Positions 6,162 through 12,125 of a stretch of DNA of 12,125 nt are shown one piece after another. The position numbers were made by a program, and so were the translations under genes. The notes beneath the pieces are model-generated. The model worked only from the letters and a program-made list of their open reading frames with translations. It was not told where the DNA came from and searched no databases. The first letter of the stretch is position 1. Each line of letters begins with the position of its first letter. Source of the stretch: JBFKOL01 sp041628815 (GTDB lineage Bacteria > Bacteroidota > Bacteroidia > Chitinophagales > Saprospiraceae); assembly GCA_041628815.1 (NCBI GenBank), contig JBFKOL010000107.1, positions 1 through 12,125 on the forward strand, written 5' to 3'.

Positions 6162-7802
6162 TCACCTAATGAGAAGTACCGTACCGGATAATCTCCTGAC
6201 TTTTTGGTCATTCATTCGGATCTGCACCTGGTAAAGATAAACACCCCCACTGGCTTTGTTGTTTCTAAATGTACCATCCCAACCGGGTAAATCCCTGGCA
6301 AATAGCTTTGAATCATCAAAGACGGGAACACCCCACCGGTCATAGATCGACATTTGCTCGATTTCGACAATATCCTGACTTTTGGAAATCTCGAAAAGGT
6401 CATTTTTCCCGTCTCCGTTGGGTGAAAAGGCATTAGGGATAAAAACATCGTAAAAATCAAGATCGACTTCAACGACGCTGTCACATCCTAGCGAAGACGT
6501 CAACAAGGCCGTGTGTATACCTTTGGTATTAAATCCATAATGTTCCATTCTCAGCGTTTCACCAGGAAATATTTTACGGGACACGTTATTTGTTACAGTG
6601 GCTGTTTCGTCCAGTACGAGAAAAACGACACTGTCACACCCGTATTGGTTTTGAAAAGTATGTGTAAAGTCTCCAGGCATGTTCAACACTGTTTCACCAA
6701 ATTCATACCATCGTCCTTCGCAGAAATAGTCGACCACATAGGCGGTGTCTACGGGAATACGATATTCAAACGGGGCTGTTACTTCACAGGATTGTTGATC
6801 AAACACACGGACCTGATAAATTCCTTCTCCAGTATGCCTGCCTAAAAGAGCTTCATTTTCACCAGGTATTGCAAGTCCATTCTTATACCACTGGTAAGAC
6901 AGATGATTTTCTCCGGGCACTTCCAATGTAAAAGATTCTGAGCATGGGTGATTGACCACTTTGATTTTGAGATCAAAAGATCTTTTATCTGAAAGCACGA
7001 GGTGGTCAAAGAAATAATAAAGGCTCCTGTCGGTGCGTACTGCAGGGCAATCCGGTCCTATGGATATAGCCCTGATGTCTACGGCAGGTCTCACATCAAT
7101 GCTTGTCTTGACCCATTGGGAGCCACCAAACCCACTGACGCGACGCGATCCCAGGCGGATCCAGGCAGGGTCATTCGTAGGACAACCAAAGGCGTCATCG
7201 CCGATGCCAAAAGGAAGGTTCATACAATCTTCGGTTCCAAAAAACGTAATGTTGATCGGGGGAGATTTTTCAAAATCTACAAATCCGACGTAAAACTCGA
7301 ATCGATATTCTACCCCAGCGAGCAAAGGCCCCGTAAGACAAGCTCCTGCATATTCTTTCCAGTTGGGTTCATTTTCGTTGTTGAAAACTCTGCCATCGCG
7401 AAACCCGACGATCCCTTGGCCGTCAGGAAAAGGCTCCGGTGGCGGAAATTCTTCCCATCCCAACCAATCACAGCGGTGAATGTAGTCCGTAGTTGGTTCG
7501 GAAGCTTGTATCCACGTATTCGCACAATGCAGCTGGGAACGCGTCGCCGGGCAGCAGTTCATTTCCTCAAAAGAGGCATTGGGGATCAGCGACTCGGGCT
7601 CTATAATTCGGCATGCACAGTCCTCATCGTTCAAATCGGCAAAGCCATCACCATCATCGTCTAAGCCGTTGTCGCAAATCTCAACCAAGATACCATCCTG
7701 AGCAATTGTTGCTGAAGTTGAGAACAGCACACATGACATGGATAGAATCAATGCACTAAAACGCGTATAGCGAACTTCACATCCAAAAAATTCACTGAGC
7801 AT
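6162..7802 (-). CDS. T9SS type B sorting domain (gliding motility-associated C-terminal domain) surface/secreted protein
   Basis: A 546-residue exported protein. A signal peptide spans about 1-35, ending SATIAQ. Residues 41-62 hold an Asp/Asn/Gly-rich calcium-binding-like motif (ICDNGLDDDGDGFADL and the following NDEDC). Residues about 70-270 form a Cys-containing domain that opens with LIPNASFEE and contains AGVEYRFEFYVGF, typical of jelly-roll, carbohydrate-binding-like modules in Bacteroidota. An Ig/PKD-like segment follows at about 300-348 (YQWYKNGLAIPGE), then two short repeats around GCDSVV (388-393 and 439-444). The C-terminal domain (about 453-546) is the type IX type B sorting signal: FIPNAFSPNGDGKND, IYDRWG, GWDGTF, ASGGVYLYQV. 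Such proteins are exported by Sec, cross the outer membrane through T9SS, and are attached or released. No catalytic motif was recognised, so binding or adhesion is the likeliest role. Sorting domain very secure; cargo role unknown. Confidence 0.92.
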   Translation of the reverse strand: MLSEFFGCEVRYTRFSALILSMSCVLFSTSATIAQDGILVEICDNGLDDDGDGFADLNDEDCACRIIEPESLIPNASFEEMNCCPATRSQLHCANTWIQASEPTTDYIHRCDWLGWEEFPPPEPFPDGQGIVGFRDGRVFNNENEPNWKEYAGACLTGPLLAGVEYRFEFYVGFVDFEKSPPINITFFGTEDCMNLPFGIGDDAFGCPTNDPAWIRLGSRRVSGFGGSQWVKTSIDVRPAVDIRAISIGPDCPAVRTDRSLYYFFDHLVLSDKRSFDLKIKVVNHPCSESFTLEVPGENHLSYQWYKNGLAIPGENEALLGRHTGEGIYQVRVFDQQSCEVTAPFEYRIPVDTAYVVDYFCEGRWYEFGETVLNMPGDFTHTFQNQYGCDSVVFLVLDETATVTNNVSRKIFPGETLRMEHYGFNTKGIHTALLTSSLGCDSVVEVDLDFYDVFIPNAFSPNGDGKNDLFEISKSQDIVEIEQMSIYDRWGVPVFDDSKLFARDLPGWDGTFRNNKASGGVYLYQVQIRMNDQKVRRLSGTVLLIR

Positions 7803-8128
7803 AATGGGCCGATCGGTATCAAAAGCTATCTTAGCCGTACTGACGAATATACACTATTATTCTCCGTGTAAAATCATAGGCATGGATATCATAAAGTCCG
7901 ATAAATTTCTTCCCTGGGTGATCATTCCTGGATTATAATTCCTGAGGAATAAAATCTTTGAAAAGCCTGCGCATCTCCTCAATATTATCTTGCTCATTTG
8001 TATAACCATGGAGCATGACTCGACGGAGGACGAGAAAATGAATGCTTTTTATCTCGGTGAATGCTCCAGGAAGACCAGACAAAACACAAGGATCGCGTGC
8101 TTTTGCCGATCTAAAAAAATTCAATTTT
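7803..8128. other. Divergent intergenic region (326 bp) between the T9SS cargo gene and the GcvT-like operon
   Basis: This stretch must hold the promoters of both divergent units, but I see no convincing -33/-7 pair for either. It contains a 13-bp perfect inverted repeat, ATTCCT-G-AGGAAT, at 7938-7950, and a second ATTCCTG at 7924-7930. The minus strand carries a small open frame (described separately), and the plus-strand GcvT frame stays open upstream to an ATG at 8042 without family resemblance before 8129. No tRNA, riboswitch or clear terminator was recognised. Confidence 0.5.
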
Positions 8129-8136
8129 ATGCCCAT
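7933..8136 (-). CDS. Questionable small ORF or gene remnant (67 aa)
   Basis: The frame reads from an ATG at 8136 (longer frame open to an ATG at 8190) to a TAA at 7933-7935. The product is basic and mixed in composition, with no signal peptide or membrane segment; its C-terminal half reads VLRRVMLHGYTNEQDNIEEM and ends RRLFKDFIPQEL. I do not recognise the family. The end has loose resemblance to the R-V-x-x-P-G-Y/W-T/S-D-D-x-x-x pattern of some radical-SAM activating enzymes, but His replaces Pro, so this may be coincidence. The codons are not obviously unusual for this genome. It overlaps the start of the GcvT-like gene by 8 nt (more if 8190 is used), which weakens the case. It could be a real small protein, a decayed 3' end of a lost gene, or chance. 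Confidence 0.2.
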   Translation of the reverse strand: MGIKLNFFRSAKARDPCVLSGLPGAFTEIKSIHFLVLRRVMLHGYTNEQDNIEEMRRLFKDFIPQEL

Positions 8137-9349
8137 ACCTTCACCTTTTTTTCCCCGCACCTCCTTGTTGTGTTCCAGTATGAAATACAAGGAATGGGCG
8201 GGATATTATGCCGTTTGTTCCTATGAAGTCTTTCACGATATGGAATATTTTGCATTCAGACACTCTGCGGGATTACTGGACATCACCCCTCTTTATAAGT
8301 ATCGTGTTCACGGTCCTGATGCGGCCGCGTTTCTTTCCAGAATCATGGTAAGGGACATTGCAAAAATGAAAACGGGTCGCGTCGCATATACGTGCTGGTG
8401 TACGGACGAGGGTAAAGTGGTGGATGACGGAACCGTCATGCGCCGGGATGACAATGAGTTTTTTGTTACTTCGGCAGATCCAAGCTATTCCTGGTTTAGT
8501 CGTCACCAGCGAGGATACGATGTAAGAGTAGATGACATCACAGAGAAGGTAGCTGGTCTTGCTCTTCAGGGCCCCATGTCGCGGGAAATTCTCACGGTTT
8601 TATGTGGCAGTGAAATAGGTAAGCTAAGATACTTCCGAACAACACCCATCCGCATAAGGGATTTTGAAGTTCACATTTCGCGTACTGGATATACGGGTGA
8701 TCTGGGCTACGAGTTGTGGGTCGAAAATCCGAATGCTTTGACCCTGTATGACGAATTAATGGCGGCAGGTGAACCCTATAACATCCGTCCGGCAGGCTTG
8801 GATGCTCTTGACGTCACGAGAGTAGAGGCTGGTTTAATACTGAAAGATGTGGATTATTTCAACGCATTGCATGTTCTGACAGATGATCGCAAGTCATCTC
8901 CCTATGAGATCACGTTGGGTTGGACCGTTCAACTGGATCGAGAGCCATTCATTGGTTTCCATGCGTTAAAAAATGAAGAGGAAAAGGGTTCTTCCTGGTG
9001 TATTACGGGTCTTGAGATGTCATGGCCTGATATAGAATCATTGTATGCCCGCTACGGTTTACCTCCAGAAGTGGATCACAGCGCTTGGCGCAAATCCATA
9101 CCGATCTATTCGGATCCGGGCAAAGAAATCCAAATTGGCTATGCCACCAGTGGTACGTGGTCGCCAATTCTCAAAAAAAATATCGCGCTGGCTACCCTGG
9201 ATAAAAAATTCGAAATTCCTGGCAAGACAGTCCATATCGAATTTACAGTTGAACACACGCGGCATACGGTCCCGGCAGAGCTGTGCTCACCTCAATTCTT
9301 TAACCCGGAAAGGAAGCGATCCAATCCCGTAACAGCCCATGACTCATGA
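8129..9349 (+). CDS. GcvT-like aminomethyltransferase family protein (folate-binding)
   Basis: The 406-residue product (from ATG 8129) matches the GcvT/YgfZ folate-binding fold along its length. Visible family landmarks are RHSAGLLDITPL at 44-55, GKVVDDGTV at 95-103 (aligned with the loop carrying the catalytic Asp101 of E. coli GcvT), RTGYTGDLGYELWV at 185-198 (GYTGxxGYE folate contact), GLDALDVTRVEAGL at 223-236, and GYATSGTWSPILKKNIALA at 337-355 in the C-terminal barrel. GcvT transfers the aminomethyl carbon of glycine to tetrahydrofolate; relatives accept one-carbon units from demethylases. The start at 8129 is preferred over 8042 because PFFPRTSLLCSS then WAGYYAV resembles related N-termini; 8180 is another option. 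No gcvH or gcvP is nearby. The stop overlaps the next start in ATGA, implying translational coupling with the FAD oxidoreductase. Fold secure; substrate unknown and possibly not glycine. Confidence 0.88.
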   Translation: MPIPSPFFPRTSLLCSSMKYKEWAGYYAVCSYEVFHDMEYFAFRHSAGLLDITPLYKYRVHGPDAAAFLSRIMVRDIAKMKTGRVAYTCWCTDEGKVVDDGTVMRRDDNEFFVTSADPSYSWFSRHQRGYDVRVDDITEKVAGLALQGPMSREILTVLCGSEIGKLRYFRTTPIRIRDFEVHISRTGYTGDLGYELWVENPNALTLYDELMAAGEPYNIRPAGLDALDVTRVEAGLILKDVDYFNALHVLTDDRKSSPYEITLGWTVQLDREPFIGFHALKNEEEKGSSWCITGLEMSWPDIESLYARYGLPPEVDHSAWRKSIPIYSDPGKEIQIGYATSGTWSPILKKNIALATLDKKFEIPGKTVHIEFTVEHTRHTVPAELCSPQFFNPERKRSNPVTAHDS

Positions 9350-10935
9350 GAACTAAATACGACGCGATTATTGTTGGCGGTGGCCATAATGGCCTCGTAT
9401 GCGCAGCTTACCTGGCCCAAGCAGGGAAAAAGGTGCTCGTACTTGAAAAAAGATACGTTCTTGGTGGTGCTGCCGTGTCCGAGGAAGTCTTTCCAGGTTT
9501 TACATTTTCTGTGGCCTCTTATGTCGTCAGCTTGTTTCGTCCGCATATCATACGTGAGCTTCAATTGCCCAAACACGGGTATGATGTCATCCCGATGGAC
9601 TGTTCTTTTCTTCCCCTTCCAAACGGCGACTCGTTGGCAAGGTGGGGAGATATGCACCGTTCACGGCGCGAAATATCCCGATTCAGCAAGAAGGATGCAG
9701 AGGTGTATCCTGAATTCAGTAAAGTCATGACGCATATGGGTAAACTTGCCAAGGAGGTCATCGATCATCCCGCACCCGACATACACTCCATGAAACCAAC
9801 TGATTTATCGGGTATGCTGAGATTAGGAAAAGCTTTCAAACAACTGGGTCCGGATCTTCTCCACCTGAATGTAAAACTCATTACAATGAGTGCACTCGAT
9901 TTTCTGGATCAGTGGTTTGAGTCGGATATATTGAAAGCCCCTATGTCTGTGAGTGGTATCATTGGAACTTACCTGGGTATCCGTTCACCGGGTACCGCCT
10001 ATGTCCTGTTGCATCACTATATGGGGCAGCTTGACGGTGCTTTTCGTTCGTGGGGATTTTCAAAGGGCGGAACTGGTGGAATCAGCCTGGCCTGTGCCCG
10101 ATCTGCCATGTCGTTCGGAGCTGAAATTCGCACTGAAAGTCCAGTCCAGAGCGTCATCATAAAAGGGGGTGAGGCCAAGGGTGTCGTACTGCAAAATGGC
10201 GATGAATTCTACGCCAAAACAGTTGTTTCAAACCTCGATCCCAACAGGACCTATTTGAAACTGGTAGGCGAGGAGGCCCTGCCGGAAGATGTGGTCAAAG
10301 AAGTCAAGAGATACAAACTTCGGGGTAGTTCCGGCAAGGTCAACCTGGCGCTGGACCGGGCCCCCGAATTCTCCTGCAGACCCGGCATAGGAGACCATTT
10401 AAGAGGAGATATCGCCATTGCTCCCAACACCGAATACCTCGAAAAAGCTTTCGATCAGGCCAAATATGGTGAATTTTCTACCAGGCCATACATCAATGCA
10501 GTGATTCCCACACTTACTGACCCAAGTCTGGCACCCCCGGGGAAGCACATTCTTTCCTGTTTTGTTCAATATGCCCCTTACCATATCAAGGAAGGACCTG
10601 AACACTGGCCACAGCTGAGAGAAGCTTTTGGTGATACCGTCGTGGACACCATGGCTGAATACATACCGGGATTGAAAGACATGATATTACACCGCCAGGT
10701 CCTGACCCCTTGGGATCTTGAACAATCTATGGGACTGACGGAAGGAAATATCTTTCAAGGAGAACTGACGCTCGAGCAGCTTCTCTTCCAACGACCTATC
10801 GCGGGATATGCGAAGTACAAGACCCCGATACAACGGTTGTATATGTGTGGCTCGGGCGTACACCCCGGTGGTGGTATTATGGGTGCCAGTGGTGAGCTTT
10901 GCGCCAAGAGCATGTTACATTCTAAAGCCGTTTAA
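9346..10935 (+). CDS. FAD-dependent oxidoreductase, PYROXD2 / phytoene-dehydrogenase-like superfamily
   Basis: This 529-residue protein begins with a canonical Rossmann FAD-binding motif, DAIIVGGGHNGLVCAAYLA (residues 6-24), followed by the acidic Glu34 at the end of strand beta2 and GG at 40-41. ASYVVSLFRPHI around 57-68 is close to the PYROXD2 branch of the COG1233 family. GFSKGGTGGISLA precedes the second part of the FAD domain, and RLYMCGSGVHPGGGIMGASG near the C-terminus is the usual closing FAD-binding motif. No signal peptide is present, so it is cytoplasmic. The family includes phytoene desaturases and amine-oxidase-like enzymes, but PYROXD2-type members have no established substrate. 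There are no carotenoid genes here, so 'phytoene dehydrogenase' would be misleading. Its ATG overlaps the stop of the GcvT-like gene (ATGA), and a paralogue starts 9 nt after its stop. Family secure; reaction unknown. Confidence 0.92.
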   Translation: MRTKYDAIIVGGGHNGLVCAAYLAQAGKKVLVLEKRYVLGGAAVSEEVFPGFTFSVASYVVSLFRPHIIRELQLPKHGYDVIPMDCSFLPLPNGDSLARWGDMHRSRREISRFSKKDAEVYPEFSKVMTHMGKLAKEVIDHPAPDIHSMKPTDLSGMLRLGKAFKQLGPDLLHLNVKLITMSALDFLDQWFESDILKAPMSVSGIIGTYLGIRSPGTAYVLLHHYMGQLDGAFRSWGFSKGGTGGISLACARSAMSFGAEIRTESPVQSVIIKGGEAKGVVLQNGDEFYAKTVVSNLDPNRTYLKLVGEEALPEDVVKEVKRYKLRGSSGKVNLALDRAPEFSCRPGIGDHLRGDIAIAPNTEYLEKAFDQAKYGEFSTRPYINAVIPTLTDPSLAPPGKHILSCFVQYAPYHIKEGPEHWPQLREAFGDTVVDTMAEYIPGLKDMILHRQVLTPWDLEQSMGLTEGNIFQGELTLEQLLFQRPIAGYAKYKTPIQRLYMCGSGVHPGGGIMGASGELCAKSMLHSKAV

Positions 10936-10944
10936 ATAAATACT

Positions 10945-12125
10945 ATGGAAAGCACCTATGATAGGGTTGTTCTCGGGGCAGATGTGAATGGTTTGACCAC
11001 AGCATGTATGCTTGCCAAGAAAGGTCATAAAGTTCTTCTTTTGGAAGAAAGAAACCACCCAGGTGGTATTGCCATGGGACCCGATGGCACAGAGAATGGT
11101 TTGCTTCTGCATTCTTCTCTCCTGAGGAATGAAATTATTACCACCCTTGACCTGACGAATTTCGGATTGCAAATGGAAACGGAAGGACCTCTTTGGACCT
11201 ATCTCGATGAGAATGGCGATCATTTTAATTTCAGAAGTGATTGGTCCGACGAAGCCCAATTGTCCAAGCTAAGTGAACATGACCTGATGGCGTACCGGGA
11301 GTACAGAAGGTTTACGGGAAAGCTTAAGCCATTCCTATTTAAAATTTTTTCAGAAGTACCACCCGATCTGCTTAAGCCGAAAAGCGGCGAAGTATGGTCC
11401 CTTTTGAAAAAACTGTTATCCCTGAAGGGACTTGGGAAAAAGGATCTGAACGAATTCATAAAGGTGGCACCCATGTCGATGAAAGACTTCCTGGATGAAA
11501 GATTTGATTCAGATGCCTTGAAATCCGTACTGGCCATGCAGGGAATGCGCACTTCTTTCTCAGCACCCTGGTCCGGATATGCCGTGCTAAACCTCTTGAT
11601 CTGGGAAGCCGTGAGAGGTAAGTCGATAGTTGGCGGATCCAGATTCCTGGTTAAGGCTCTTGAACAGGCCGCCAAGCAATATGGCGTGAAGCTGGCATAC
11701 GGATCACAGGTCAGCAAGATCATCACACAAAAAGGTGCCGTGACAGGAGTGAGCATATTGGATCATCCACCCGTCAAGACCCAAACGGTATTTTCGACAC
11801 TAGGCCCAAAGCAAACGTTTTTTAGATTGATCGAGCCCTCGGTGGTCCCGGCCAAGCTTGAATACGATGTGCAAAATTACCGATCCACCGGACATACCGC
11901 TGTCCTAAGGATAAACTTGAAACATTTGCCGAAAGGTCTGCAGAAAGAATCGGTGCAGAATAGGACATTTTTGGCCTCCGGTACGCTGATGGATATAGAA
12001 AAATCATTTGACCCCGTGAAATATGGCGAGTTTTCCAATCGTCCTGTCATTGAATTCTCTTTCCAAAGCAAAGTCTCTGGACAATCCGATATAACTAGCA
12101 CAGTAATGAATGCCACCATCCACTA
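10945..12125 (+). CDS. Second FAD-oxidoreductase paralogue with altered Rossmann motif (partial, 3' end off right edge)
   Basis: From the ATG at 10945 the frame is open to the right edge, giving 393 residues. It aligns with the preceding oxidoreductase: YDRVVLGADVNGLTTACMLA (5-24), Glu34 in LLLEER and GG at 40-41. Segments DFLDERFDSDALK and KYGEFSNRP correspond to DFLDQWFESDILK and KYGEFSTRP in the upstream protein. However, the dinucleotide motif reads G11-A-D13-V-N-G16: Asp sits where the second Gly of GxGxxG belongs, and in the upstream paralogue that residue is Gly13. That Gly normally packs against the FAD pyrophosphate, so FAD binding may be weakened or altered. The glycine-rich stretch before the second FAD subdomain is also shorter (SIVGGSRFLVKAL). 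The C-terminal FAD motif is off the window. It may be a divergent enzyme or a structural partner of the upstream protein. Superfamily assignment is secure; activity is open. Confidence 0.87.
   Translation, partial: MESTYDRVVLGADVNGLTTACMLAKKGHKVLLLEERNHPGGIAMGPDGTENGLLLHSSLLRNEIITTLDLTNFGLQMETEGPLWTYLDENGDHFNFRSDWSDEAQLSKLSEHDLMAYREYRRFTGKLKPFLFKIFSEVPPDLLKPKSGEVWSLLKKLLSLKGLGKKDLNEFIKVAPMSMKDFLDERFDSDALKSVLAMQGMRTSFSAPWSGYAVLNLLIWEAVRGKSIVGGSRFLVKALEQAAKQYGVKLAYGSQVSKIITQKGAVTGVSILDHPPVKTQTVFSTLGPKQTFFRLIEPSVVPAKLEYDVQNYRSTGHTAVLRINLKHLPKGLQKESVQNRTFLASGTLMDIEKSFDPVKYGEFSNRPVIEFSFQSKVSGQSDITSTVMNATIH

Noticed and set aside
7002..7664. Plus-strand open frame of 220 codons
   Set aside because: It lies wholly antisense to the T9SS cargo gene, whose signal peptide, domains and sorting signal are clear. 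The translation is rich in Arg/Pro with no recognisable motif.
7938..7950. 13-bp perfect inverted repeat ATTCCT-G-AGGAAT, considered as an operator
   Set aside because: It is short, single-copy as a palindrome, overlaps the end of the small minus-strand frame, and is distant from both likely promoters. A chance palindrome cannot be excluded.
8129..9349. Calling this gene true gcvT of the glycine cleavage system
   Set aside because: The sequence is divergent from canonical GcvT, there are no gcvH/gcvP neighbours, and coupling to FAD oxidoreductases suggests a different donor.
9346..10935. Annotation as phytoene desaturase (carotenoid synthesis)
   Set aside because: The superfamily matches, but the N-terminal region resembles PYROXD2, no crtB or other carotenoid genes are nearby, and the partner gene is GcvT-like.
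11220..11756. Minus-strand open frame of 178 codons
   Set aside because: It is antisense to the second FAD oxidoreductase, whose paralogy to the preceding gene is evident. The translation is Ser/Phe-rich with no domain, as expected for a shadow frame.
1..12125. Search for tRNA/rRNA genes, CRISPR arrays, transposases, phage genes, toxin-antitoxin or defence systems
   Set aside because: No characteristic repeats, RNA motifs, terminal inverted repeats or protein signatures of these classes were seen by reading both strands.

Overview
The window looks like a chromosomal segment from a member of the Bacteroidota. The strongest evidence is a predicted surface or secreted protein (6162-7802, minus) ending in the 'gliding motility-associated' type B sorting domain used by the type IX secretion system, which is confined to this phylum. 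Further support comes from AT-rich leaders without Shine-Dalgarno sequences, promoter-like TTTG / TAnnTTTG boxes, and a lipoprotein of the M28 peptidase/glutaminyl cyclase type. I cannot place it below phylum level with confidence. I see no tRNA, rRNA, CRISPR array, insertion sequence, phage gene or integration scar.

Layout, left to right. (1) 1-671 minus: 5' part of an M28 lipoprotein, running off the left edge. (2) 774-2362 plus: a two-gene unit with a 2-nt gap, encoding a RidA-family enamine/imine deaminase and a PLP enzyme of the D-serine dehydratase / D-threonine aldolase fold. (3) 2374-4866 minus: an MscS-type mechanosensitive channel preceded by a TspO/MBR-like membrane protein. (4) 4952-6022 plus: an M19 (renal-type) dipeptidase. 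(5) 6162-7802 minus: the T9SS cargo protein. (6) 7803-8128: an intergenic stretch with one questionable small minus-strand reading frame. (7) 8129-12125 plus: a tight unit of a GcvT-like aminomethyltransferase family protein and two consecutive FAD-dependent oxidoreductases of the PYROXD2/phytoene-dehydrogenase-like superfamily, the second cut by the right edge.

Two functional themes stand out. The first is amino-acid (possibly D-amino-acid) catabolism. A PLP dehydratase of this fold would release 2-aminoacrylate or a related enamine, the class of reactive product that RidA hydrolyses, so the gene pair makes chemical sense; the M19 dipeptidase about 2.6 kb away could supply amino acids from dipeptides. 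The second is a GcvT-like protein encoded with two FAD oxidoreductases and without the other glycine-cleavage genes. This resembles, by analogy only, sarcosine/dimethylglycine dehydrogenases, where a flavin oxidation domain passes a one-carbon unit to a folate-binding GcvT domain. The second oxidoreductase has an Asp in place of the middle Gly of the FAD-binding GxGxxG motif, which raises the possibility of an active/degenerate paralogue pair. This second cluster is the best candidate here for an undescribed system.
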